Positions 1-12,491 are shown, numbered from the stretch's first letter. The stretch is 64,000 nt of DNA from Silene conica (GCA_029255685.2 CM055316.2:67099237-67163236); one strand, 5' to 3'. Numbers and translations are program-made. Notes: a model not told the origin generated them from the sequence alone.

Positions 1-719
1 AGACTCTATTGACATTGGGAACTGGTTCCATAGCAAAAATGTTAGTCCTTAAAGTCTCATAGGTTTCACTTAATCCCATGAGGAAAGTCATGACTCTCTC
101 AAAAGATACATTATCCAGAATCCTTTTGAGTAAATTGCAAGTACATGCAGTCATTGCACCACATGTACAGTCAGGATAACTCTCCAATTCCTCTATATCA
201 TCCCAACTACGCTTGAGCTTATTGAAATACTCAACAACAGTACTATCATCTTGAGTAATATTTCTTTAATTGAAATAGGAGAGGAGCATTAGTCTGTCCA
301 TACCTTTCCCGAACTTCACTCCAGAGTTGTTTAGATGATTTGCAAGACAGAAAACTCTCCTTAAGATCTCCATGAATTGAGTTAATTAACCAGCACCTGA
401 CCATGAAATCACATCGCAACCACTTTTTGTAGTTATTCGATGTTAACGCCGGCATCGCAGTAGTACCGTCAAGGAAACCAAGCTTATTCTTCGAACCGAG
501 AGCAAGATTGACAGATATCGCAGTAGTACCGTCAAGGAAACCAAGCTTATTCTTCGAACCGAGAGCAAGATTGACAGCACGACACCAGGAAATATAATTT
601 TGACCATTGAAAATTGAGCCTATCACTTCCATACCTGAATAATCCGAGTTATTGAGGAAAAACAGATCATCAAAAGGATTAACATTTTGATTGATAGAGT
701 TTGATGAATTGTCAGACAT
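1..719 (-). pseudogene. Ty1/copia gag N-terminal region, frameshifted
   Basis: This is the 5' end of a copia polyprotein read on the minus strand, starting at an ATG at 717-719. The first 157 codons (719 to 246) match the copia-type gag N-terminus found in plants: a short leader, then the GSIFNGQNYISWCRAV and WCRAVNLALGSKNKLGFLDG region, then CWLINSI and WSEVRERYG. A frameshift near 255-265 moves the remainder (to base 1) into another frame, which still reads QDDSTVVEYFNKLK, WDDIEEL and a CTCGAMTACTC cysteine-rich stretch typical of these gags. A roughly 61-bp segment is duplicated in frame (454-514 and 517-577, offset 63), so NLALGSKNKLGFLDGTTA occurs twice. The frameshift means no functional polyprotein. 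The rest of the element lies left of the window. Confidence 0.88.
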
Positions 720-893
720 TTTGATCAGAAGGAAACGATCGAAGGATTACGAATTCAAGTTGATGAATCAAAGAATAAAAAAGAATCAGAAATTTTGTAT
801 TTATATTTTTTTTTGTTTAAATTGGGGGAAAAAAATATCAGAGTAATTTGATTGAATGCGGAAAAATGCGTATGCAGAGACAGGATTAAACCT

Positions 894-905
894 GCTCTGA
901 TACCA
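894..905 (-). promoter_or_regulatory. Primer binding site of the copia element
   Basis: On the minus strand this reads TGGTATCAGAGC, the standard initiator-tRNA-Met primer site of plant copia elements. It sits directly inside the LTR end at 906, between the LTR and gag. Confidence 0.9.
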
Positions 906-1193
906 TGTGAAATGTGAAGTTCTTCATTGAGAACATTAGGGAAGCCATTAAAGCTTGAGATTGAGAGCTTGAGAAAACAGGTTTTACAAAGTAATAGTAT
1001 GAGTGAGAAAACTAAATAAAAGAGTGATTATATTGAGTTAAAAAATATCTATGTATAGGATGATGATACTTATAGTATTACAGGCTGTTAGTTAGTTATA
1101 TTAACTATAGTTCTAACAAACTATTAACCATCTAAACTAACTATAGTTAGAGTAATAACAAGCTTCTAACAACTTCTATCTACTTATTTCACA
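906..1193 (-). repeat. 5' LTR of the copia element (minus orientation)
   Basis: This 288-bp LTR is bounded by the primer site on one side and begins on the minus strand with TGTGAAAT. The plus-strand ends are TGTGAAAT (906) and ATTTCACA (1193), an 8-bp terminal inverted repeat. The partner LTR and target duplication lie outside the window. Confidence 0.85.
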
Positions 1194-2392
1194 TCTGATG
1201 ATCCTCCCTAAAAGTCTTGGATTATGAGGGTGTTACAGAGACTCCTGAGACTCCTGCTCAAGTTCAAAATCAAGGGTTTTATTACGAAGCCGCAAGTCAA
1301 TATTATCAAATCAAACAAAACCGTAAATTTCCTATCCTTTATGTTTTAAATAAACTTGAAAACTTTGGTCTCATTACTCATATGTTGGAAATAGGGGTTC
1401 CTTAAGCCTAAGTACTTTTTTCCAATTGTCTCACATTGGTGAGGAAATGAGAAGTCTTTAGGTTTATATAACTTTTCATTCCTTAGTTTATCACTAGTGT
1501 GTTAAAGGAGTATTTTATGGAAAGACTTGTGAGGTGCTTAATCCAACTCACACACGTGTCCGAATTCGGCCAGGATCGGATTTGGGATTTGGCAATTGCC
1601 AGCGGCGGGCTATGCCTATCTTTTTGGGTCAGACCTGCCGCACTACATTCCTTGGGGGACTACCAATAACTGCTGATCGCTACAACGGCCGTGCCGAAAT
1701 AGTTTCAAGGTAGGGGCTCTCTTCTCTTTATATTGTTTCTTTCTCTTACCACGTCTTACATGTAAAACCGATGAAATCCAAATTTATTACAGTACGTATT
1801 TAGAGAGTGCAAGTGTTTAACATACCCACAAAACAATAAACAATACTAAAAAATTAGAATCCTTACCAGAATGTATATCCACCAAATTTGCACCTGAGAG
1901 AATAGAAGAAATAGGTAAATAGACAAAAGAAAGGTCACTTGAGAGAGGCCGCCTTCTTGAGAGGATAAGATTTGTTACTCTACGCCTCTACGTGGTACTA
2001 TTACCGCTCATAGCCTCATACCACTATAACTCGTCACGGTTAATGTGAAATTCGATTTTCATAACTATATACTCACCGCAATCAATATATTAACTTATCG
2101 TACCACATAAGTAGTACCAACATTGCGACATATTAGTCATTCTATGCAAAACATATATATGCTTGTCACTTATCGTACAATTATATGCATATAAGTATAT
2201 AACCCCGTTACCAATCACTACTTGTCACCCAAAACTGTCTAGCGACTTATGTCTCACAGTACACCATAATAGGCAAAACTTTGCATTCCAATATCACGCT
2301 AACTACGCAATTTAACAATCAACGCGCACATCAACGTTCAATCATGCACCTCTAGCATCAACATACACATCAACAATTAAACATGAAGAAGG
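1194..2392. other. No gene seen; possible LTR fragment at about 1427-1710
   Basis: There are no credible coding exons here. From 1427 the sequence TGTCTCACATTGG, with a TATA-like TTTATATAAC about 40 bp later, resembles the start of a small LTR. No second copy, primer site or target duplication was found, so this is only a suspicion. The remainder is AT-rich. Confidence 0.3.
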
Positions 2393-2400
2393 ATGATGCT

Positions 2401-3051
2401 TAGGGATGGCAATGGGTAGGGTCTGGCAAGACCCGACCCGACCCGCAGCAAAAAATCTTAGACCCATACCCGACCCATACCCTAAAGGGTCTGAAATTAA
2501 TGGACCCATACCCGGCCCTAATGGGTCTGGGTCTGGGTAGGGTCTACCCTAGGGTCCAATTTTTCTTAACGAGTCATTCAATAAAATGTACCAAGGTTCG
2601 AATTAATTAAAAAGTTTTGGTTAACGTATTACAAAATCTTGGTTATTTGGATCATTACCCCTAACCCGACCCAAAATTATATCATTTAGGGTACCCAAAC
2701 TCATCATTTTCATCAATTTCCTCGTTATTCTTAATGATTATTTGGATATGCGTATAGTATATTAATGATAACTAATAAGAGTCATCTGTTTGTGTCTATT
2801 ATTTGGGTTATTGACGTTCGTATGTGTGTTTTTTGTTTTACTTTTTTTTTTTTTTTTTTTTTTTAATAAATATATGGTCTAAGGGTCGGGTAGGGTCCCA
2901 AGACCAAGACCCGGACCCGACCGGAAGTTTTTATATAAGACCCATACCCGACCCATACCCGAGTGAGTCTCAAAAATTCAGACCCATACCCGACCCATTA
3001 GGGTCCGACCCTAAGGATCTGGGTTGGGTACCCGACCCACTGCCATCCCTA
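2401..3051. mobile_element. hAT-type non-autonomous element (MITE-like), 651 bp
   Basis: The left end TAGGGATGGCAATGGGT and the right end (reverse complement TAGGGATGGCAGTGGGT) form terminal inverted repeats. Both are flanked by an exact 8-bp direct repeat ATGATGCT (2393-2400 and 3052-3059), the target-duplication length of hAT transposons. The interior consists of GGGTCGGGT/ACCCGACCC-type repeats and a poly-T tract (about 2842-2864) and has no transposase. The small ORF reading DPDPTGSF is just the repeat translated. Confidence 0.9.
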
Positions 3052-3192
3052 ATGATGCTCAATGCTACCAAACATTCAATTCTACTTCTACCCATGTTAA
3101 ATTCACATCCCCACACATCATTCCCTTAATACGTCGTCATCCACACACATCATAAACTTTCAAACACTACTTGAGCACATTTATATGAAAAA

Positions 3193-5382
3193 CTAGCTTA
3201 AAACCCGTGCAAATTGCACGGAAATGCATAGTTGAATAGTTCGTAGTTCTATATAGATAAATGTTTAAAATGTATAAAAAAATCAGAATAATAGTGTAGT
3301 CAATAGGTTAAAATAGTCACGTACAATTCGTTATTTGTAATTTAAGGTTTTGAGTAATATTTGGTCTTACCTATTATCTTTATTTATAAGCTCCTATTTT
3401 CAGTTACTCGACTATCACAGTTTATCCTTTTATTATTGACATATTTCAGAGTATTTTAGAACAATAGTTGTTACAGATCCAAAAATAGGCTGACCTAAGA
3501 TCCGACATTGACCCAAACTACAACACCCGAATGTGACTCAAAATCCGAATTGATCCGACCTGGCCCAAAATGACCTACATTATCTTGATTGATAACTGAT
3601 CCAACCCGAAGTGGCAGATCTAAAACCACCCAAATCCAAAATTATGATTTCGCTCTTGATCATTAACCCGAAAATGACCCGACCCACTTAAAGCGACCAA
3701 CACATCAAAATAAATCTGAAACCCAAAATGACCGACACAACCTGAATTATTCCGAAATAATGATGAACTAAACTTAACCCGACCCAAATTGGTCCGACGG
3801 AACTTGATTCGACTCATTTACCAAGTATAGTACGAAAAAGTATAACAAAACAATGAGGGCAAAAGTAAAAGGGTGTAAATAAGGAAATACATCATGTCAT
3901 AGTTTTGGACTGATATTGTCGTATTGGTAGACTTTGCATAATTTGTACGGTTTTCATTTACGGAAAGTATGTGTTTTGTGGGAAAATACCGTAGTAGTAT
4001 GTTCCATTTATTTGTCGTAAAATAAGTCATCAAAATTAATATCTCAGTAGAATATTGTCGTGGAACGTTTAATATGTTTCCGTTCTTTTTCAAAGTCTTC
4101 ATATTGTAAAATATTGTCGAAAAAAAACTTGAAAAATAAGTCATACAAAATTAATGTCTTAGTATAATCATTTATAAACCTTGAACAGGGAATCTAAGTT
4201 CTAAATTTTTGCAAGTATAAAAAATATTGGGTTATTAAATTACATTAGCAAATGTTTTATTGACCGAGTAATACTACGTAAACATTTAAGTACTCAAGTA
4301 AAATTAAATAAATAGAAATTTTACATAATCAAATCATAAAAGATAAATAAATTATAAATGGATATAGATAACATGATTAGCTAAAATTATAAAAAGAGAA
4401 AATATAATAATACTATAATATAATAATCACAATTAATATTAACTTGAAACTAAGCAATAATTTTACCATAAATAATGAAAAAACTAATGGACGAAAAAAT
4501 ATTTAACCAATGACTGACATGTGTCCAATGATTTCTATATTATAGTTATATATGAATCATGCATATTGCATTCCATACGTACAATAACTGTATGGTACAA
4601 TATAATTCATACCTACAATATTGAAGATAAGAATACAATTGTAAAATAGTACTCCCTCCGATTTCCTATGATGTCGATTTTATTAGATTAGTAAAATAAT
4701 ACAATCGTTTCCAAAGTTAATATAAATGGGAAGGAAAAGTAAATTTATTAGATTAGTTGTCGATTTTTTAGTGTATTATATGGATTAATTATTAGGGTTA
4801 TTTCATAAGAATAATCCAACCTATACCTCATCTTCTCATATTAATCCCTCCTAACGATTAACTGAGAAAAATCCAACCTATGACCTCAATTATCTTTCAT
4901 TGAACTTTGTCTATTTTTGAACTCTTATTTTCGATAAACAAGCACGTCACCTTGACTTACTTTTTGTTTTTTCTTCTTCCTGGACAAAAAGTAAGTGAAG
5001 GTGACATGCTAACCTACCGATAATAAGAGTTTAAAAATAGTTAAAGTTCAATGAAAGATAAATGAGGTTATAGGTTGGATTTTTCTTAGTTAATCGTTAG
5101 TATGGATTAATATGAGAAAATGAGACATAGGTTGGATTATTCCTATGAAATATCCCTAATTATTAAAGGATATCTAAAGAATAATTTGCAATATTTTGTA
5201 TATCTATTAGTGATGTGAGAATATTTTTTTCCAATATTTTGTATACATTAATCAATGAGAATATTTTTTCAAAACTTTAATCACATCAGGGGAATTTGGG
5301 CGGGAAAATTTTTAATGTGGTAGCGACATGTGTCCAATTCATATATGGTGGCTCTTCTTATATACTTTTATATAGATATAGA
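3193..5382 (-). mobile_element. Non-autonomous Helitron, minus strand
   Basis: Read on the minus strand, the element ends in a hairpin (3221-3205: CCGTGCAA, 1-nt spacer, TTGCACGG), then 8 nt, then CTAG (3196-3193) followed by T. That is the classical Helitron 3' terminus inserted between A and T. The opposite end reads A|TCTATATCTATATAAAAG from 5382, a typical Helitron 5' start. There are no terminal inverted repeats, target duplication or Rep/helicase ORF. The interior holds degenerate GACCCGAA-type repeats (3480-3830), a single Stowaway-like end at 4652 (CTCCCTCCG) and a fold-back MITE. The exact 5' end is less certain than the 3' end: a second similar 5'-like motif with ACATGTGTCCAAT lies near 4515-4557. 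Confidence 0.7.
4794..5157. mobile_element. Fold-back MITE inside the Helitron, 364 bp
   Basis: The two halves are near-perfect reverse complements over about 170 bp each, folding around a loop near 4967-4983. The ends are AGGGTTATTTCAT and (reverse complement) AGGGATATTTCAT. A 7-bp direct repeat AATTATT flanks it (4787-4793 and 5158-5164). There is no coding capacity. The superfamily is unclear from the ends alone. Confidence 0.82.
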
Positions 5383-6648
5383 TACAATAAGAAAATGAGA
5401 AATCCCAAAACATTTCATTCATTATCACCTGTTTTTCATTTTTTTGGGAGAGAAATTAAGACAACCCAAAAATCATCGGGTCATTAAAACGTAAACCGAC
5501 CAAAAAAAGAAGACCCCCTACCTCAATCCTCAAGTACTCCTTAGTATTTAATCACGACAAAGAAAAACAAGAAGAAAATTAAATATTCACCAAAATATTC
5601 CCAAAATAAAAACAAAAAAATCAATCAAATTCACCTCCCCCAAATTAACATTCCAACAAACCCTAACTTTCTTTCTCTCTCTTCTTTTTCTACCCCAATT
5701 TCATCTTTCTTGATCCACCTATTTGCTCTCTACCAAGGTATAATTCCTTCGCTTTTTTATTTTGCTCAATTTGTTGTTTTATTTTCAAGATTTTTCAAGA
5801 TTTTTCAATATTTGTTGTTATTTTTTCGATTATTTGGGGAATTTGAGCTTAGAATCGTATGTTTCCCCAATCCCTTTGTATCGCGTACTATAGGAGAAGA
5901 TTTGTTTTTGTTTTGTCAAAGTAATTGCAGAATAATCGTTGAAATTTGTTTTATTGATGAGCTTGTTTGTTCTACGGGAATATTAATGTATGATCGAATT
6001 GTGGGAGATGATTTTTATGCTGTAGTTATCGAACGGTATCGCTCTCACTCGAGCTCATGGATTTGGGAAAAATTATAAGGTCATAGACTGGTGGAATTTG
6101 TTTTCATGGGATTATTAATTAATGTGTGATCGAATTTGTTCTTGAAACCTTATCATTGGTCGTTCTTGTTTATTGGTTTTGTAAAATTATCAGTTCATTG
6201 ACCTGTTTGTTTTTCGGGAGGATTGATGTATGATCGAGACGTTGTGGTTATTAAAATGATATCTCTTGTGGTTCTTGTTCACTCATTTGGAGGAGAAGAA
6301 GAATACCAGGTCATGGTTCATGACATTGGTCTAGATTGGTGAGCCTGAGAATCATTCGTATTGGGGAGATTTAGGGGGTTCATGGTGGGCAAATAATGTG
6401 ATAAATCTCACCGTTGTATTGGGCTTTTAGTACACGCGGCATTGAGGAGGATCCGAAAGTGTGATGGTGCTATTGTTAACAGCATTTGCTTGTTAATTGC
6501 ATAGAGTTATTATTTTGTATGCCAATTAGTTACGGCTTATTGTGGCGTTTGGCATCTAATGGTTTATCTTGTTATTGTAGATTAATGTTGTGCGATGCTC
6601 CAGACAATATAGTTCTTGTAGTGCCATTTTCGTCGTTGAAATTGATGG
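5383..6648 (+). other. SMG7: SMG7 promoter, 5'UTR and 5'UTR intron
   Basis: The transcript probably starts in the pyrimidine-rich stretch around 5500-5690. A 5'UTR exon ends at 5737 (ACCAAG|GTATAA) and an intron runs to 6580 (TTATTGTAG), about 843 bp. The second part of the leader (6581-6648) leads into the start codon. The splice sites are read by eye, and the transcription start is not determined. Confidence 0.6.
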
Positions 6649-9600
6649 ATGATGGCTGTTCACATGGAAACACCTTCAGTGCTTTCGTCTAGGGAGCGTG
6701 CTCAACACCTTTACACTAAGGCATGGTTTTGCATTTATCTTTTGTTACCCGTATCTGTTTCATTGCTTGTCCTTGTTGTTTGCTCGATGCATCTTTTTTT
6801 CCACTATTTGTTTTAATTTGAAAGTTTGTGTGAATGACCCTCTTTTGCTATTCTATTTTGGTTCAACAAGTATATTATAATTTATAAGCCTTTACAGACT
6901 TTAAGCTTACACCTTCTACGTCCTCTTTTATAGTGTATTTCTTCATCATTACTTGTTTGGCAAATTATCAATGTCCTTCACCAAGGATTAGTTGATGTGA
7001 AAGTGGTGCCCAGGAAATATGCTTGGGTTACTTTTGCGGGTTATCCTGTTTTAAACTGTGCCTTCTGGCCTTCTCTGCTTCGATATTCATTATTCTATAT
7101 AATTGTAGTTTCTACAGATGTTATGTAGTTATGTCTTTCCTATTAAGGTATTGACTGTAGTGATATGACTGCTTGGGTCAGAAAATATAGGCTAGAATTC
7201 TGGAAGTAAGCTGAGATTTTGTTTTGGTTTGTGGATTTGCAGAATGTGGAATTGGAAAACACCCGACACAAGTCAACACATTCCCGAGTTCCTTATGATC
7301 CTACTGTATGGCAACAAATCAGAGAAAATTATGAAGCCATTATCCTTGAAGATCATACCTTTTCTGAGCAGCACGAAATAGAACTTGCTTTGTGGCAGCT
7401 GCACTATAGACGAATAGAAGAGCTGCGAGCTCTCTTTAAGGCAGCCGTGTCTTCAAACAATGCTGCTGTGACACAAAATGGAAAAGGTGGTCTTGCACGC
7501 CCTGATCGACTATCAATAATCCGTGGCCAGTTTAAAACCTTCCTTTCAGAAGCGACAGGATTTTATCATGAACTAATACTGAAAATCAGAGCAAAATATG
7601 GTCTACCACTGAATTCCTTTTCGGATGATTCTGAAAATCAGTTTGTTCTGTCCAAGGACGGACATAAAATCACTGATATGACAAAGGGTTTGTTATCATG
7701 TCATCGTTGCTTAATCTACCTTGGTGATCTTGCGCGATATAAAGGCATATATGGTGATGAGGAGTCTAAATCCCGAGATTTTGCGTCGGCTTCTAGTTAT
7801 TACAGGCAGGCGTCTTCTCTTTGGCCATCCAGTGGTAACCCTCATCATCAGGTGTGTTGTATTTTCTTTGTTGTATTTTCTCTGTAAATTTGTCCTTGAT
7901 GTCTAAAGCTATCGTATGTTGTATTTTTTGAACTCTAAACCATTTTGTGTTAACATTGTTTTTTTATTTCTTGTTAACCTTATTTTTACCTCAGCTTGCT
8001 ATAGTTGCTTCATATCATGGTGACGAATTTGCAACAATATACCGTTATTTTCGGAGCTTGGCTGTTGGAAGCCCTTTCTCAACAGCAAGGGACAATCTGA
8101 TCATCGCATTTGAGAGGGTAAGCTTCTGAACTCTTGATCATCCCTCCATTTCATTGGGTTTGTTGCTCTTTTTAAGCTCTCCTCACATAATGTCAAAACT
8201 CTGAAGAGCCCAGCTAAATCTTTTCTAAATGTATTTTTTGCTACCTATTAGCATCTCTGCCTCTTGTTTAATGTTTATTTGAATGACCCGCTATTTGATG
8301 GCGGTTTGTGGGGGTTAGGTGAGAGGAGATAGTTGCATAACCATGTGTGTTGTCCTTATACTTCTGTACCCTCCAGTTTTTAATGATTGTTGTGCATTAG
8401 TGCATTACTATGGATTATATTGTAGTAACTCTTGAATAATGTTTTTGTAAATTGCAGAATAGGCAAAACTACTTGCAGCTATTAGGGGATTCTAAAACTT
8501 CAAAAGCCAGGGTTGTCCCTCGTATGAACTCAAAAGTGAGAGGAAGAGGTGAAGCTAAATCTTGTTCAAAAGATATTAGAAGTCAATCCACTCCAAGTAA
8601 AGAAAAGGCCGTCAGTATTCCTGAAACCTTTAAAGCATTCACTGTAAAATTTGTTAGAGTGAATGGCATATTGTTCACACGCACAAGGTATTTTGTTTAG
8701 TAGTGTTTTTCCGATTATGTTTGAATATTTGTACATGTACATGTATTAACCTTTTGTTCCTTGTGTTTCCAGCCTGGAAACCTTCACAGATGTGCTATCT
8801 ATGACCAAGAATGAGTTTATGGTGCTTCTTTCTTCGGGATCTGAAGAGCAATACAACTTTGGATCAGATGCTGCCGAATGTGGACTTTTCATTGTCAGGA
8901 TGGTGGCCATTCTCATTTTTACGGTGTACAATGTCAATAGAGAATCTGAGAATCAATCATATGCTGAAATTTTACAGCGCCCAGTTCTGCTCCAGAATGC
9001 ATACACTGCAGTCTTTGAGTTCATGGGACATGTTATTGAGAGATGCTCACACTTGCATGATTCTTTGTCGAGTTATCTGTTGCCTGGTGTTTTGGTGTTC
9101 GTGGAATGGTTAGCTTCCCATCCAGACATTGCCACTTTCAGTGAACTAGGAGAAGATCAAGCTAAAGCTAGATCGTTCTTCTGGGATGCCTGCATTTCCT
9201 TTTTCAACAAGCTCTTATTAAGTGGTTTTTCGCTTGATGGTGAAGATGAATCCTGTTTTTTCAACACTGGTGAATATGTTGAAGGTGAAACAGGCAATCG
9301 ACTTGCATTGTGGGAGGACTTTGAGTTGAGAGGATTTCTTCCTCTTCATCCTGCACAACAAATCTTGAACTTCTCTGGGAATCATTCTTTGGGGAATGAC
9401 GTCAGTATGAAAGAAAAAAAGACGCGTGTTCAGCGAATCATAGCTGCTGGCAAGACTTTCTCCAGTGTTGTCAGGATTGGGGAGCAGGGTATCTACTTTG
9501 ATCCTACCATGAAGAAATTTATTATAGGTGCCGAGCCACAATCATGCGCTGATTTCACCCTAAGCAGTGGCCCAGATATGCATATGCTCAATTGCATTGG

Positions 9601-10627
9601 CCAAGAACAGCCAATTGACAAGAAACCAAATGTGGATGTTTTGAAACCAGCGTTACCAATGTTTGAGCTAGAGGATGAGGAAGAGGTCATTGTTTTTAAG
9701 CCATCAGCTGTAGATAAACAGGCAGATGCGATATTTACTTCATACGAGGATCTTGGCTTGGTTCCCAATATGACTCCTGTAGATTCAGGAGATTATAATC
9801 GATCGTTTTCATCCTCACCCGATGAAATTGTTCGTCAAAATGGTTTCAATGCAATAATGAGACCCCTTACTTCAGTTATTAATGCTAATACTACATCCAC
9901 TTGGCCGTCGTACGAATCGGTTTCATTGGCGAATGGATTCAACAATATCAGTCTGATGGGCGATGGCAATTTGATGAACCCAAGGACATCTGAGCACCCT
10001 TCAATCTTACAATCAGCTGCTCTTTCACTACCTTTTTCACAATCTATCAATGTCAATCCTGGTAATGGTTATCCTATGGCAATGCCTGAAGTTATGCCAC
10101 CTAAGATTGCTGTTAATGTGTCCTCTCAGACTGATAACATATGCAATTTCAAGCCTCAGTCAATATCCTCTGTTAATTCTAAGAAGAATCCAGTCAGTAG
10201 GCCCACTAGACACACTGGTCCTCCACCTGGTTTTACCCCTGCTCCTAAATCTTCTGATCTTCCTGGTTGGTCAAGCATGAAGGATGAAAACCCTATAATA
10301 GATGATTACAGTTGGCTAGATGGATATCAAAAACCATTCTCAGGAAAAAAAAACTCTGGTTTCAACCTTGACACCAACCTCAGTGGATCTGTTTTCAACC
10401 AGTTGGACAAGAGTTATGGAATGCCTGGGGCGATAAGCTTCCCATTTCCAGGAAAACAGGCTTCAACGTTTCATGTTCCAGTTGAGAATCATATCACCCG
10501 GCAGGAATATCAGTTTTCTGATCATCTGAAACTCTACGAACAGCAGCAGCCGAAAGTAAGCCAGCCAGTGTCACTGCCTAAGCAGTTTCAAAGCCAATCT
10601 CTGTGGGAAGGTCGTTTTTTGGTGTGA
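6649..10627 (+). CDS. SMG7: SMG7 (EST1-family nonsense-mediated decay factor)
   Basis: Five coding exons are inferred: 6649-6720, 7243-7851, 7995-8117, 8458-8687 and 8773-10627. They total 2889 nt in consistent phase and encode 962 aa. SMG7 binds phosphorylated UPF1 through a 14-3-3-like TPR fold and triggers decay of nonsense-containing mRNA; in Arabidopsis it is also needed for exit from meiosis. What is visible: SRERAQHLYTK, the WQQIRENYEAIILEDHTFSE block and ALWQLHYRRIEELR (EST1 N-terminal domain, about residues 20-230), then LAIVASYHGDEFATIYRYFR and the NRQNYLQLL segment (TPR/EST1 binding region, to about 500). A disordered tail has GPPPGFTPAP near residue 826 and ends in SLWEGRFLV, as in plant homologues. 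The length is in the usual range of about 1000 aa. The start was chosen as the first ATG after an in-frame stop. Intron 1 (6721-7242) uses a GC donor; the others are GT-AG. The frame is fully open, so the gene is probably functional. A paralogue (SMG7-like) is the main alternative. Confidence 0.93.
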
Positions 10628-11963
10628 AGTCACATTGAATATATGGAGGTAAGCAATTGTAGCTGACTAACCATATTGATGGATCCTTTGTGTGGTATGC
10701 ATGGCATTGTGAAATTTTACAGCTTGTAACCTTTGTGTGTGTTTTTATTTCTTATTGGGCCAAAATCACACTATTCTTTAGCTTTGCGAGATGATAGATA
10801 TAGTGGGAGGACTCAGTGAACTCTATGCTTTTTGCATTGTGATGTTCATTACTAGTCATCCTAGAAACAGCCTCTTACGTGTTTGTTGGGTAAGACTGCA
10901 TACATCCGACCCCCTTCTCCAATTGACGGATTCTTCGTGTGTGTGGGTGGGGGGAGGAATGTTATTTTTGTTGACTTTTGAATGTGGGCCATTGAACTGT
11001 GTGTGTGCGGACTGTGTGCCATTGAGATTTATCAACTTGTTACCTTCCAGGGATATATACTGAGGTGAATATCTGGAGACATGCTACCGTTTCTGCACTG
11101 TGCTTCAGTCCTGGATTGATATTATGTTTTTGTTGAAGCTTGAGTGACGTTGGGAGTTGTAGGAGGCTTCTGTGTCGAAACAGGTATGTATGCTCAGCCT
11201 ATCTGTGAAGAATACATGTCCAAGATGTGAGTTATTGTTTGACACGCATGGGGATCTTTTTTCCTTATACTTAGTAATTACGAAACATTGGATGCTTAGA
11301 ATCCGAATGTGTGTCTGTTTGTGTTTAAAGATGCATTTCCGATAGCAGGAACATCAGGAAGAGCTTAGTAATATTTGTATATGTATTGACTATTGATAGT
11401 CAATAGTCAAATATTTAAACCCTGAACGAACTTGAAACTTAGCACTTGTATTCCATTGCCAACATAACGTAAGTACATTTTTTGCATGTGTCTAGTCTTC
11501 TCTCCCCCTATCTGATCTCCACAAAGAAGGTTATTTCAGATAGAAAAGGTTTAGCTGCATATAGTTCATTGGTTATCATATCTTTGGTCATTTAAGATAT
11601 GCATATAGTTCTTTGGTTATCATATTTTGGTCTTTCAGAACATCTCATCATATAGTGCTTCAGGTGATTTTGTCTCATTTCTCACTTATATTTTTAACGG
11701 TTCTTCATTTAGCATTTAATTAGAACACATGCTTCACCGCTTGTGTGGGGGCCCCTTTCAAATTTATTTGAGTTTCATCCTTGCAAATGTAATTGCAACG
11801 AATCTAATGTTATGATTGCAAAAGTAACCGAGTATTATGCAGTTAAACTATAACTCAGATAACGTCTATAAGTGTATGAGTCCGATAAATCCTCCCAGCT
11901 TGATCTTTGATATATCCCACGGGCAATCTGAAATCAAATTTGGTTTTGGTATTGATGACATGC

Positions 11964-12168
11964 AAGTCATTGATCTGATCTGTACATCTCTCTTTCCACA
12001 TTATTTACACAGCTGTATATTTAACAATAACCGTCGTGTATTCATGTTGTATTTTTGGAACAGGAGTCATTGATCTGATCTGTACATCTCTCTTTCTACA
12101 TTATTTACGCAGCTGTATATTTAACAATAACCGTCTTATATTCAAGCTCTCTTGTATTTTTGGAACAG
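11964..12168 (+). repeat. Tandem duplication of the 3' end of 3'UTR intron 2
   Basis: A segment of about 100 bp, from AGTCATTGATCTGATCTG to TTTTTGGAACAG, occurs twice head to tail (about 11965-12063 and 12064-12168) with small differences. Each copy ends in the same 3' splice site, giving two equivalent acceptors. Confidence 0.85.
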
Positions 12169-12485
12169 GTGCCGTTATATCCTGACAGAATGGATGAAGT
12201 TGGTCATTGCGTAGAGGGTTCGTATTGGAAATTTGAAGGGTTGGCGCTAGTCTGATTGAATTTTCCAGGCTTGTCTGTGGAAGGTTTGTTCTTGGTTGCA
12301 GCTGGGTTGACTTTTGATGCCGGAAAAGTATTAACGTAGTCTACTAGACATTGAAGACAATACCAAACAAGGGAATCTCAGAAGGCATTGCAAAACCACC
12401 GATCTCTTTAATCGTACCGAGGAAGCGGATTAATGTGGCGATATTAGATACAAGTAAAGTGGTTTACATTACATATTTCGTATCA

Positions 12486-12491
12486 AATAAA
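12486..12491 (+). terminator. Likely SMG7 polyadenylation signal
   Basis: AATAAA lies in a T/A-rich stretch about 320 bp into the last 3'UTR exon. It is a candidate only; plant signals are loose. Confidence 0.45.

Noticed and set aside
1217-1405. 62-codon ORF next to the copia LTR
   Set aside because: No recognisable motif and no splice or promoter context; likely chance.
2824-3129. ORF rich in DPDP motifs
   Set aside because: It is the translated GGTCGGGT repeat and poly-T of the hAT MITE; no protein family fits.
5710-6078. 122-codon ORF upstream of SMG7
   Set aside because: It lies in the 5'UTR intron, is T-rich and hydrophobic by composition, and has no homology I recognise.
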